Source: Streptomyces genisteinicus
GTDB taxonomy: Bacteria > Actinomycetota > Actinomycetes > Streptomycetales > Streptomycetaceae
Assembly: GCF_014489615.1 (NCBI RefSeq)
Contig: NZ_CP060825.1
Span: forward strand, 5,874,001 to 5,938,000
Length of the DNA: 64,000 bases
Reading direction: 5' to 3'
Shown here: positions 25,343 through 33,460 of the stretch, piece after piece
Position numbering within the stretch: the first letter of the stretch is position 1
Layout of the letters: each line of letters opens with the position of its first letter
Position numbers and translations under genes: made by a program
Notes under the pieces: model-generated
The model's input: only the letters and a program-made list of their open reading frames with translations
The model's database searches: none
Told to the model about the DNA's origin: nothing

Positions 25343-26149
25343 TCAGGCGCCGACGAACTCCGCGCCCGCGTCGCGCAGCCGGGCGTGGAGGCGTGCGAAG
25401 ACGTCCGCCGAGCGGCCGCCCGGCCAGCCCTGCGGCAGCAGCTCCGCCGGCAGGCCCGGGTCGGCGTACGGCAGCCGGCGCCAGGAGTCGAGCGCGGTCA
25501 GGTAGTCGCGGTAGGCGTCCGGCGCCGGGGTGTCCGCGCGCCGCTCCCAGGACCGGAGCACGGGCTCGTGCCGGTCGAGGAACTCCTCGTGCTCCTTGGC
25601 GATCGCCGCCAGGTCCCACCAGCGGGCGGCCGCCTCGGCCGTCGCCGCGAATCCCAGGTGCTCGCCGCGGAACAGGTCGGCGTACGGGTCCAGCCGCAGG
25701 CGGCGCAGTGTGTGCCGGGTCTCGTCGAACAGGCGGGCCGGGGCGATCCACACCCCCGGGGCGGCCGCCCCGAAGCCGAGCCGCACCAGCCGGGAGCGGA
25801 GCAGGTGGCGTTTGGCGCGCTCGGCCTCCGGCACCGAGAAGACGACCAGCACCCAGCCGTCGGCGAGCCGGGCCGGGGAGCCGGCGAAGATGCGCCGGTC
25901 GCCGTCGTCGAGGAGCTGCCGCGCGTCGTCGGACAGCGCGTACCCGGCGGCACCGCCCGCGGTCCGTTCGGGCACGAGCAGCCCGCGGCGCTTGAGCCGG
26001 GACACGGACGAGCGCACGGACGGCGCGTCGACGCCGAGCGCCCCGAGCAGCCGGATCAGCTCGGCCACGGCGAAGGGCCCCGGGCGCGTCCGTCCGTAGG
26101 CGCCGTAGAGGGTGACGATCAGGGATCGGGGGGTGTGCAGCTCGGCCAC
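25343..26149 (-). CDS. PaaX-family transcriptional regulator
   Basis: 268 residues, GTG at 26149. The N-terminal winged helix (SLIVTLYGAYGRTRPGPFAVAELIRLLGALGVDAPSVRSSVSRLKRRGLL), the central VFSVPEAERAKRHLLRSRLVRLGFG and a C-terminal helical domain match PaaX, which represses phenylacetate and other aryl-CoA genes and is released by the CoA thioester. It is downstream of the aryl-CoA ligase on the same strand (4-bp gap), so it is probably autoregulated in the ligase operon. Its likely operator is TGACGACAGTCA, seen at two promoters of this cluster. Confidence 0.9.
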   Translation of the reverse strand: MAELHTPRSLIVTLYGAYGRTRPGPFAVAELIRLLGALGVDAPSVRSSVSRLKRRGLLVPERTAGGAAGYALSDDARQLLDDGDRRIFAGSPARLADGWVLVVFSVPEAERAKRHLLRSRLVRLGFGAAAPGVWIAPARLFDETRHTLRRLRLDPYADLFRGEHLGFAATAEAAARWWDLAAIAKEHEEFLDRHEPVLRSWERRADTPAPDAYRDYLTALDSWRRLPYADPGLPAELLPQGWPGGRSADVFARLHARLRDAGAEFVGA

Positions 26150-26153
26150 GCGA

Positions 26154-27770
26154 TCACTCTAGGGCTCGCAGCCGGAAGCGCTGCAGTTTGCCGGTGGGCG
26201 TGCGCGGCAGGGCGTCCAGGAAGACGATGCGGCGGGGGCACTTGTACGGGGCGAGCCGTTCCCTGACCGCCTCGGTCAGCGCGTCGGCCGTCTCCTCGCC
26301 GCCCGCCGCCCCGTCCCGCAGCACGACGTAGGCGGCGACGATCTGACCGCGCAGCGCGTCGTCGTGGCCGACCACCGCGGCCTCCGCCACGTCGGGGTGC
26401 TGGAGCAGGGCGTCCTCCACCTCGGGGCCGGCGATGTTGTAGCCGGCCGAGATGATCATGTCGTCGGCGCGGGCGACGTAGCGGAAGCGGCCGTCCGGCT
26501 CGCGTACGTAGGTGTCGCCGGTGAGGTTCCACCCCCCGCGCACGTACTCGCGCTGGCGGGGGTCGGCCAGGTAGCGGCAGCCGACCGGACCGCGGACCGC
26601 GAGCAGGCCCGGTTCGCCGTCGGGCACCGGCAGACCGTCCGGTCCGACCACCCGCGCCTGCCAGCCGGGGACGGGCAGTCCGGTGGTGCCGGGCCGGATC
26701 TCCTCGTCCGCCGCGGAGATGAAGATGTGCAGCAGCTCGGTCGCGCCGATGCCGTTGATGATCCGCTGCCCGGTCCGCTCGTGCCACTGCCGCCAGGTGG
26801 CCGCGGGCAGGTTCTCGCCCGCCGACACGCACCGCCGCAGCGAACCGAGGTCGTGGCCGTCGAGGTGGTCGAGCATCACCCGGTAGGCGGTCGGGGCGGT
26901 GAAGAGCACCGACACCCGGTGCTCGGCGACGGCGGGCAGCAGCTGGTGCGGCCCGGCCTGCTCCAGCAGCAGGGCGGCGGCCCCCGCCCGCAGCGGGAAC
27001 AGGACCAGGCCGCCGAGGCCGAAGGTGAAGCCCAGCGGCGGGCTCCCGGCGAACAGGTCGTCCGGGCGGGGACGCAGCACCTGGGCCGAGAAGGTGTCGG
27101 CGACGGCCAGCACATCGCGGTGGAAGTGCATGCACCCCTTCGGCCGGCCCGTCGTCCCCGAGGTGAACGCGATCAGCGCGACGTCGTCGGCGGCCGTGGC
27201 GACCGCCTCGTACGGCTCCGCGGACGCCCCCGCGGCGAGCGCCAGCAGGTCGTCGGGGCCCGGCCCGCCGAACTCCGTGATCCGCAGTCCCGGCACGCCC
27301 GCCTTGACCAGCTCGTCCACGGAACGGACGTCGCACAGGGCGTGGCGGACCTCGGCGATCGCGCAGATCGTGGCGAGCTCCGCGGCCCGCTGCTGGGCCA
27401 GCACGGTGACCGCGACCGCGCCGGCCTTGAGCACGGCGAGCCAGCAGGCCACCAGGTGCGGTGTCGTGGGGCCCCGCAGCAGGACCCGGTTGCCCGGGAC
27501 CACCCCGAGCCCGTCGGTGAGCACATGGGCGATGCGGTCCGCCCGTTCCCTCAGCTCCCCGTAGCTCCAGCACGCGCCGCCGCCGGTGCGCAGGGCGGGC
27601 CGGTCGGGGCCGAGGCGGGCGGCCGTGGCGTCCAGCAGCTCGGCGGCGCAGTTGAGCCGCTCGGGATAGCGGAGCTCCGGCAGGTCGAGGAGGAGGTCCG
27701 GCCATGCGCCGGGGGGCGGCAGGTGGTCGCGCGGAAACGTGTCGAGGTGGGCCGAGGGTGTCAGCTCCAT
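26154..27770 (-). CDS. Aryl-CoA ligase (benzoate/2-aminobenzoate-CoA ligase family)
   Basis: 538 residues from ATG at 27770 (AGGGGG upstream). AMP-forming ligase motifs: IAFTSGTTGRPKGCMHF (P-loop), GIGATELLHIF (A5), LTGDTYVREPDGRFRYVARADDMIISAGYNIAGPEVEDAL (A7-A8) and TPTGKLQRF with the catalytic lysine (A10). The GIGATELLHIFIS pattern is that of benzoate-CoA ligases. It activates an aromatic acid to its CoA thioester for the hydroxylase/reductase encoded nearby. It is transcribed divergently from the acyl-CoA dehydrogenase gene, with the regulator gene paaX-like following. Confidence 0.9.
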   Translation of the reverse strand: MELTPSAHLDTFPRDHLPPPGAWPDLLLDLPELRYPERLNCAAELLDATAARLGPDRPALRTGGGACWSYGELRERADRIAHVLTDGLGVVPGNRVLLRGPTTPHLVACWLAVLKAGAVAVTVLAQQRAAELATICAIAEVRHALCDVRSVDELVKAGVPGLRITEFGGPGPDDLLALAAGASAEPYEAVATAADDVALIAFTSGTTGRPKGCMHFHRDVLAVADTFSAQVLRPRPDDLFAGSPPLGFTFGLGGLVLFPLRAGAAALLLEQAGPHQLLPAVAEHRVSVLFTAPTAYRVMLDHLDGHDLGSLRRCVSAGENLPAATWRQWHERTGQRIINGIGATELLHIFISAADEEIRPGTTGLPVPGWQARVVGPDGLPVPDGEPGLLAVRGPVGCRYLADPRQREYVRGGWNLTGDTYVREPDGRFRYVARADDMIISAGYNIAGPEVEDALLQHPDVAEAAVVGHDDALRGQIVAAYVVLRDGAAGGEETADALTEAVRERLAPYKCPRRIVFLDALPRTPTGKLQRFRLRALE

Positions 27771-27833
27771 GGTTCGCCCCCTGGCTGTGGTGGGGTTGCG
27801 AAGGGTCCCTCGTCGCGATGGGGGACGCCGGAC

Positions 27834-27879
27834 GAGCGTATCGTGATGGTGACGACAGTCAACAGTGCGCGATACGCTC
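27834..27879. promoter_or_regulatory. Symmetric divergent promoter with nested operators
   Basis: A perfect 10-bp inverted repeat (27834-27843 and 27870-27879, GAGCGTATCG) brackets the palindrome TGACGACAGTCA (27850-27861). Each arm contains TACGCT, which can act as the -10 of one of the two outward promoters: plus strand GTGACG (27849-27854), 18-bp spacer, TACGCT (27873-27878); minus strand TTGACT (27862-27857), 16-bp spacer, TACGCT (27840-27835). This would drive the ligase operon to the left and the dehydrogenase operon to the right. Confidence 0.65.
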
Positions 27880-27994
27880 CGTGCGGGCACGGCACCGCCG
27901 CCGTCCCCGGGACCCGCCGTACGGACACCTGCCCGCGTCGGCCCGCCGCACCGCCTCGGAGACCGGCCCCCGACCGTCGGAAGCGAGGGCGTGA

Positions 27995-29134
27995 ATGCCC
28001 GCATTCTCACTCGATACGGTACAGACCGCCTGGTGCGGCGAACTGCGCGACCTGGCCCGTGACCGGCTGCGCCCGGTCGCCGAGGGGGGTGCGCCGGGGC
28101 GTCTCAACCGCCCGCTGATCGCCGCGCTCGGCGAACTCGGCCTGCTGAAACGCCTCTTCGCCTCCGGATCGCTCGAACTCTGCCTGCTGCGCGAATCCCT
28201 GGCATACGGCTGCACCGAGGCCGAGACCGCCCTCGCGCTCCAGGGCCTCGGCGCCTCGCCCGTGCTCCGTGCGGGTACCGCGGCCCAGCGGGCACGCTGG
28301 CTGCCCGAGGTCGTCGCGGGACGCGCGGTCGCCGCCTTCGCGCTCAGCGAGCCCGGTGCCGGGTCCGACGCCGCGGCGCTCGCCCTCGAAGCGGTGCCCG
28401 AGGGCCGGGGCTGGCGGCTGAACGGGGAGAAGTGCTGGATCTCCAACGCCCCCGAGGCGGACTTCTACTCCGTCTTCGCGCGCACGACCGCCGGGGCGGG
28501 CGCCCGCGGCGTGACCGCCTTCCTCGTCCCCGCCGACCGGCCGGGACTCACCGGCACACCGCTCGACATGCTGTCCCCGCACCCGATCGGCGCGCTCGCC
28601 TTCGACGGTGTCCCGGTCACCGAGGACGACATGCTCGGCGAACGGGACCGCGGCTTCGGGGTCGCGATGGACACCCTCAACCGCTTCCGCCCCAGCGTCG
28701 GCGCCTTCGCCGTGGGCATGGCCCAGGCCGCCCTCGACGCGGCCCTGGAGCACACCGCGTCCCGCACGGCCTTCGGCGGGCCGCTGAAGGACCTCCAGTC
28801 GGTCGCCCACACCGTGGCGGAGATGGCCACCCGCACCGAGGCCGCCCGGTTGATGGTGTACGCGGCGGCCTGCGCGCACGACGAGGGACAGGACGGCGTG
28901 CCCCGGCGTGCGGCGATGGCGAAACTGCTGGCCACCGAGACCGCCCAGTACGTGGTGGACGCCGCCGTCCAGCTGCACGGCGCCCGCGCGCTGCAACGCG
29001 GCCACCTGCTCGAACACCTCTACCGCGAGGTGCGCGCCCCCCGCATCTACGAGGGCGCCAGCGAGGTCCAGCGCACCATCGTCGCCAAGGAGCTGTACGC
29101 GCGGCACGCGCGTGCCGAGGAGGGCACCGGATGA
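27995..29134 (+). CDS. Acyl-CoA dehydrogenase
   Basis: 379 residues, ATG at 27995 after GAGGG. Flavin/acyl-CoA motifs: AFALSEPGAGSDAAAL, GEKCWISNA, LGERDRGFGVAMDTLNRFRPSVGAFAVGMAQAALD, and the C-terminal AVQLHGARALQRGHLLEHLYREVRAPRIYEGASEVQRTIVAKEL with the usual catalytic-glutamate region. It would oxidise a reduced cyclic or ring-opened CoA intermediate in the aryl-CoA pathway. The following RidA gene overlaps its stop codon. Confidence 0.9.
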   Translation: MPAFSLDTVQTAWCGELRDLARDRLRPVAEGGAPGRLNRPLIAALGELGLLKRLFASGSLELCLLRESLAYGCTEAETALALQGLGASPVLRAGTAAQRARWLPEVVAGRAVAAFALSEPGAGSDAAALALEAVPEGRGWRLNGEKCWISNAPEADFYSVFARTTAGAGARGVTAFLVPADRPGLTGTPLDMLSPHPIGALAFDGVPVTEDDMLGERDRGFGVAMDTLNRFRPSVGAFAVGMAQAALDAALEHTASRTAFGGPLKDLQSVAHTVAEMATRTEAARLMVYAAACAHDEGQDGVPRRAAMAKLLATETAQYVVDAAVQLHGARALQRGHLLEHLYREVRAPRIYEGASEVQRTIVAKELYARHARAEEGTG

Positions 29135-29529
29135 GTCTGCACCGGCACAATCCCGTGGAGCTGTCGCCGCCCGCGGGGTTCTCGCACGCGGTCACCGCCA
29201 CCGGCTCCCGCCTGGTGTTCCTCGCCGGTCAGACGTCCCTCGACGGGGAGGGCAAGGTCGCCGGGAGCACGCTGCCCGAGCAGTTCGAGCTGGCCCTCGG
29301 CAACCTCCTCACCGCCCTGGCCGCGGCCGGCGGCACGCCCCACGACCTGGCGCGGGTCACGGTCTACGCCACCGACGTCGCCGACTACCGGGTGCACGCG
29401 CCGGAACTCGGGCGCATCTGGCGCCGGCTCGCGGGCCGCGACTACCCGGCGATGGCGGTGATCGGCGTGGTGCGGCTGTGGGACGAGGAGTGCCTCGTCG
29501 AGGTGGACGGGACGGCGGTCCTGCCGTGA
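29131..29529 (+). CDS. RidA-family (YjgF/Rid) enamine/imine deaminase
   Basis: 132 residues, ATG overlapping the previous stop. The GFSHAVTATGSRLVFLAGQTSLDGEGKVAG and QFELALGNLLTALAAAGGTPHDLARVTVYATDVADYR segments, and the terminal VVRLWDEECLVEVDGTAVLP, are Rid-superfamily signatures. Rid proteins hydrolyse reactive enamines/imines. Its presence here suggests a nitrogen-bearing intermediate, in line with 2-aminobenzoyl-CoA breakdown. The catalytic arginine of classical RidA (near the C-terminal third) is represented by Arg in VVRLWD. Confidence 0.9.
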   Translation: MSLHRHNPVELSPPAGFSHAVTATGSRLVFLAGQTSLDGEGKVAGSTLPEQFELALGNLLTALAAAGGTPHDLARVTVYATDVADYRVHAPELGRIWRRLAGRDYPAMAVIGVVRLWDEECLVEVDGTAVLP

Positions 29530-29651
29530 CGGAGGCGGGCCCGCGGGACACCGGCCGGACCCGCCCCGGCCGCTCGCGGGACCGCCCCGGCCGAGTGGTG
29601 ACGCCCCGGGGGCGGGCTTAACGTCGTTCTGTGGACGGTCCCGTCCGCAAA

Positions 29652-29679
29652 CCTGCCGTTCGGGTGAACCCCCGGCAGG
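29652..29679. promoter_or_regulatory. Inverted repeat upstream of the MFS gene
   Basis: CCTGCCG (29652-29658) and CGGCAGG (29673-29679) form a dyad 30 bp before the MFS start at 29710. It may be an operator or a leader hairpin. No regulator gene lies beside it, so its function is unknown. Confidence 0.35.
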
Positions 29680-29709
29680 GGATGTCCGGCCAGCTAGGCA
29701 CGGTGTTCC

Positions 29710-31257
29710 ATGACGACTCCGCAGCCCGCGACAACCGCTCAGGACAGCGCCCCCGGCAAGGGCGGCGGACACGGGATGGCGCTTCTGGTCCTCGCCTCCT
29801 GCCAGCTGATGGTGGTCCTCGACATCACCATCGTGAACATCGCCCTGCCCCACATCCAGAGCGATCTGGGCTTCTCCACGACGACCCTGTCATGGGTGGT
29901 CAGCGCCTACACCCTGACCTTCGGAGGGCTGCTCCTCCTCGGCGGACGGGCGGGCGACATCCTGGGGCGGCGGAGGGTCTTCATCTTCGGCGTCCTGCTG
30001 TTCGTGCTCGCCTCGCTGCTCGGCGGCCTCGCGCAGAACGGCGGCCAGCTGCTCGCGGCGCGCGCCCTCCAGGGCGTCGGCGGCGCCATCGCCTCGCCGA
30101 CCTCGCTCGCGCTGATCACCACCACCTTCAAGGAAGGCCCGGAGCGCAACCGGGCCTTCGGCGTCTTCGCGGCCGTGTCGGCAGGCGGCGGCGCCATCGG
30201 CCTGCTGGCGGGCGGCATGCTCGTCGAGTGGCTGGACTGGCGGTGGGTCCTCTTCGTCAACGTGCCCATCGGCCTGCTGATCGCCTTCGCCACGCCGCGC
30301 TACATCAAGGAGTCGGAACGCCACCAGGGCAACTTCGACATCGTCGGCGCGCTGACCTCGACCCTGGGCATGGCGGCGCTGGTCTACGGGTTCATCCGGG
30401 CCGGCCAGGACGGCTGGCGGGACCCGCTCACCCTCGGTTCGTTCGCCGCCGCCGTGGTGCTGCTCACCGCGTTCGTCGCCGTCGAACGCCGCTCGAAACA
30501 GCCCATCACACCGCTGCACATGTTCGCCGACCGCAACCGGGCGGGCACCTACGGCATCATGCTCTGCCTCGCCGCGGCGATGTTCGGCATGTTCTTCTTC
30601 CTCACCCTCTTCGTGCAGAACGTCCTCGGCTTCAGTCCGCTCATGGCGGGCCTCGCCTTCCTGCCGGTCAGCGCGGTCATCGCGATCGGTGCGGGCCTCG
30701 CCTCGCAACTGCTGCCCCGGTACGGGCCCAAGCCCTTCATGGTGACGGGCGCGCTGCTCGCCGCCGCCGGTCTCGGCTGGCTGACGATGACGGACGTCGA
30801 CTCCACCTACGCGGGTAGCATCCTCGGTCCGATGCTCGTCTTCAGCCTCGGTATGGGCATGCTCTTCGTCTCGCTGACGCTGATGGCGCTGTCCCGGGTG
30901 CCGGTGCACGAGTCGGGCGCCGCGTCCGGACTGCTCAACGCCACCCAGCAGGTCGGCGGCTCGCTCGGGCTGTCGATCCTGGTCACCGTGTCCGGCACGG
31001 CCAGCAGGAACGAGGCCGACCAGCAGATCCCGGCCTTCCTCGCACAGGCGAGTCCGGCGGAAGCCCTCCAGTTCAGGCGCACCGGGCAGCTGCCCCCGCC
31101 CTGGTCGGACCAGGTCCTGGCCGCGGGTGTGTCGGCGGCCTTCGTGGCGGCGGCGATCTTCGCCGTGATCGCCGCGGTGATCGCCCTGTTCGCCATCAAG
31201 GTCCGTGCGGACGACCTGGAACGCCTCAAGGGCGGTGGCGCGATGCCCGGCGCCTGA
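29710..31257 (+). CDS. MFS transporter, DHA2 (14-TMS, EmrB/QacA) family
   Basis: 515 residues from ATG 29710. The first helix carries LASCQLMVVLDITIVNIALPHIQ and is followed by FGGLLLLGGRAGDILGRRRVFIFG (motif A) and LQGVGGAIASPTSLALITTTF (motif C region), as in 14-helix drug:H+ antiporters. The last helix runs to FAIKVRADDLERLK. It probably exports a toxic hydrophobic compound; the substrate cannot be told. A perfect bidirectional terminator follows. The ribosome site is weak. Confidence 0.9.
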   Translation: MTTPQPATTAQDSAPGKGGGHGMALLVLASCQLMVVLDITIVNIALPHIQSDLGFSTTTLSWVVSAYTLTFGGLLLLGGRAGDILGRRRVFIFGVLLFVLASLLGGLAQNGGQLLAARALQGVGGAIASPTSLALITTTFKEGPERNRAFGVFAAVSAGGGAIGLLAGGMLVEWLDWRWVLFVNVPIGLLIAFATPRYIKESERHQGNFDIVGALTSTLGMAALVYGFIRAGQDGWRDPLTLGSFAAAVVLLTAFVAVERRSKQPITPLHMFADRNRAGTYGIMLCLAAAMFGMFFFLTLFVQNVLGFSPLMAGLAFLPVSAVIAIGAGLASQLLPRYGPKPFMVTGALLAAAGLGWLTMTDVDSTYAGSILGPMLVFSLGMGMLFVSLTLMALSRVPVHESGAASGLLNATQQVGGSLGLSILVTVSGTASRNEADQQIPAFLAQASPAEALQFRRTGQLPPPWSDQVLAAGVSAAFVAAAIFAVIAAVIALFAIKVRADDLERLKGGGAMPGA

Positions 31258-31276
31258 GCCGCCGGCGGTTCGTCGT

Positions 31277-31314
31277 GTGCGTGGGGCCCCGGCCGCGGCC
31301 GGGGCCCCACGCAC
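31277..31314. terminator. Perfect bidirectional hairpin terminator
   Basis: Two 18-bp arms (31277-31294 and 31297-31314) are fully complementary with only two bases between them. It lies between the convergent MFS gene (stop 31257) and the SPW protein gene (stop 31326), so it can end both transcripts. Confidence 0.85.
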
Positions 31315-31325
31315 TGCCGGGTGGA

Positions 31326-31775
31326 TCAGCTCATGGACGAGGGGCCGATGGTGGGCTTGCGGCCGCCGCGGCCGCCGGCCGCCATGGCGAGACCGCAGAG
31401 CAGCGCGACCGCTCCGACGATCACGTTGTTCACGACGGTGCGCGTGGTGGACACGTCACCCGAGACGATCCACGGGGCGAGGATCGTGAACGCGCCGATC
31501 GCGCAGGCGGCCCAGGCCATGGCATGGGTGCGCTCGTACGCCGACGCGAAGCCGCTCATGCAGACGCAGTAGGCGATGCCGAGGATCAGGTTGGTCACGG
31601 CGAGCGCGGTCAGACCGCTGAAGCCCGCTATCCAGGGCGATGCCGCGAGGTAGACGCCGGTGAGCAGGGCCAGGGCCTCGACGCCCTGGGCCGTGGGGTT
31701 GGATGTCGCACGTTCGAAGCGGGAGCGCATCTCGGCGACGTCCGGGTGCTGGGAGATGTCTGAACGGGTGGTCAT
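31326..31775 (-). CDS. SPW-repeat membrane protein
   Basis: 149 residues from ATG 31775, with GGAGG about 10 bases upstream. It has four hydrophobic segments arranged as two repeats, each containing the SPW-type motif (SPWIAGFSG at about 47-55 and APWIVSG at about 101-107). The N-terminus is soluble and charged (HPDVAEMRSRFERA). These small integral membrane proteins are widespread in actinobacteria and of unknown function. It is monocistronic. Confidence 0.85.
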   Translation of the reverse strand: MTTRSDISQHPDVAEMRSRFERATSNPTAQGVEALALLTGVYLAASPWIAGFSGLTALAVTNLILGIAYCVCMSGFASAYERTHAMAWAACAIGAFTILAPWIVSGDVSTTRTVVNNVIVGAVALLCGLAMAAGGRGGRKPTIGPSSMS

Positions 31776-31985
31776 GGTGGGCCGCCTCCTGCCGCAGCCT
31801 TATCTGTCCTTTATGTCCATGGAACGCCCGTCCTGGCGGCAGGTCAATGGGCTGTTTGCTTCGATTTGACCGAATTTTCGAGCAGGGATGCGGAGCGGGG
31901 CGCGCTATGAGGGCGACGCGGGGCGGGCGACGCCGGGCCGGCCGGGCCGCCGTCCGCGGGACGGCTGCGCTGGGCCCTGTCCGGC

Positions 31986-32024
31986 GGATCATTGCCTGCG
32001 GCGGCGAGCCTCGGGCAGTGATCC
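31986..32024. repeat. Imperfect inverted repeat, possible insertion-sequence end
   Basis: GGATCATTGCCTG (31986-31998) pairs with CGGGCAGTGATCC (32012-32024) at 11 of 13 positions. It lies just beside the decayed DUF6624-like gene and within a region rich in IS debris, so it may be a leftover transposon terminus or the old gene's terminator. Confidence 0.4.
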
Positions 32025-32049
32025 GCAGTACGCGACTGGGGGTGGCGTG

Positions 32050-32290
32050 TCAGGCCGGGGAGAACTTGGCGACGTACTAGTCGAAGGGCTCGATCCCGAC
32101 TTCTGCACGGAGTTCGTTCATGCGCTCGGGCTCTTCACAGGGCTACGGAATCGGCGCCCCATCCTTCACGCCGGCGATTTGAGTGCCGTAGATCTGCTGG
32201 CGTCCCTCGTCGACCAGCGTGCGGTCGCACAGAAAGGCCAGCTCGCGCGGGCTGGCCGAGCCTGCCGTGCGCCACTCTCAACTACCAGGA
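32050..32290 (-). pseudogene. Decayed DUF6624-like gene with two in-frame amber codons
   Basis: On the minus strand, one frame reads ASPRELAFLCDRTLVDEG, then RQQIYGTQIAGVKDGAPIP, a TAG, PCEEPERMNELRAEVGIEPFD, a second TAG, YVAKFSPA and TGA (32050-32052). This looks like the C-terminal half of DUF6624 proteins (L-x-F-L-x-D-R-x-L-x-x-EG-R-x-Q-x-YGTQ, then the ARRAxLGLEPF pattern). The amber codons are each one base from TGG. No start codon is visible and the upstream part is missing, so it is a pseudogene. Confidence 0.6.
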
Positions 32291-32404
32291 TAGATCGCTG
32301 CGTTGTTCTTGTTGCCCGCAAGCCTAAAGGTGCAAATCAGGCGTAAAGATCATTCCGGGGAACGGCGACAGGCGCCTCGCCACATGGGGATAATGGATCT
32401 ACCC

Positions 32405-32750
32405 CCGAAGCCGGAGCCGGATCGCTACGACTGCCGCGACGCTTTCGGTCGGCCAGCTGGCTGCCCGGTTCGGGGATGGTGTGCTTGATCTGCATCGGCG
32501 CAGGTAGCGGGGGTTACGGCGTGAGGAGTACGCCTTGTCGCCACCGAAATGATCCGGGCAGGTGCGGGGACGCCCGCCGTCGAGGCGGACAACACGGAAC
32601 CGGAACCGTATGCCGTCGATCAGTTGCCGCCGGGTCCATTTCGGCGGCCTGCCAGGCTTCGTGCCCGTGGGCAACAGCGGTTTCAGCCCTGCCCACTGTG
32701 CGTCGGTCAGATCTCCACGCGCCACAAGCCGAGACCATTCCACGTCCATG
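32405..32750 (-). pseudogene. IS5-family transposase remnant with internal deletion and frameshift
   Basis: From an ATG at 32750 the minus strand reads MDVEWSRLVARGDLTDAQW and LKPLLPTGTKPGRPPKWTRR, the usual N-terminus of Streptomyces IS5-type transposases. After GIRFRFR the sequence jumps to DGGRPRTCPDHFGGDKAYSS, which belongs near the second catalytic Asp, so about 150 residues have been lost. A small frameshift follows: IKHTIPEPGSQLADRK continues in another frame. The C-terminal glutamate region is absent. It is non-functional. Confidence 0.75.
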
Positions 32751-32806
32751 ATCCACTTTCGCCACACGCCCTGGAACCGAGGTGTTGGGCTCTGTACGAT
32801 GGGCGC

Positions 32807-33340
32807 ATGGAGTGGGGGACTCTCGCGGTTGCGGCCATCGGTGCGCTGTTCGGCATCGGCGCCACGGTCATCACCGACGCCATGCGTTCGCGGCGGGAGC
32901 GGGACCAGAGATGGTCCGAGGCTAAGCAACTCGTGTACGTGCGCTTTCTTACGGCGTTGGCGCAGGCTCACAGCCGCATGGTCATCGTGGTCTCGCGCGG
33001 TGACGCAGGAGAGACGCGACGTCATGCTGTTCATGACGCCTTTCACAATGATCCACAGCACGCCGGGGCCAAGTCCGTTCTCCGAGAGTTGGCCTTGGTC
33101 GCCCCCGACCACGTCCATCAAGTGGCGCTACCTCTGTATGAGCAATTGCGGATCATTCGGAACGCGCTCGGCTCAGAGAACATCGCCGTCGAGACGCCCG
33201 AGTATTGGAACGTCGTGCGGCCGTTCTTCCAGAAGATGGAGGCTCTGCAGCGTGTCATGCGTGACGACCTGCAACCCCCGTCGGGTCGACGCCAGAGGCT
33301 TGCGTCGAGTGCGAGCCCGACACCACCTCCCCTGACCTAG
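32807..33340 (+). CDS. Orphan hypothetical protein with one N-terminal membrane helix
   Basis: 177 residues from ATG 32807. Residues 5-25 (TLAVAAIGALFGIGATVITDA) form one transmembrane helix, followed by a soluble, mostly helical domain rich in Arg/His/Gln (RSRRERDQRWSEAKQLVYVRFLTALAQAH; EYWNVVRPFFQKMEALQRVMRDDL). It lies between two transposase fragments and its codon use is less GC-biased than its neighbours, which suggests it came in by transfer. I do not recognise a family; similar membrane-anchored small proteins are common orphans in Streptomyces. Confidence 0.6.
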   Translation: MEWGTLAVAAIGALFGIGATVITDAMRSRRERDQRWSEAKQLVYVRFLTALAQAHSRMVIVVSRGDAGETRRHAVHDAFHNDPQHAGAKSVLRELALVAPDHVHQVALPLYEQLRIIRNALGSENIAVETPEYWNVVRPFFQKMEALQRVMRDDLQPPSGRRQRLASSASPTPPPLT

Positions 33341-33460
33341 TACTCCAGTGTGGTTTCGTGCTGCCCCCGCTGGCTGCGTGCGTGAGCCATCGTCGGCATA
33401 GGCCGGCCCGCGGTGGGCTTCGGTACGACGGCAAGGGCTGCGACGGCCCCGAAGAGTACA

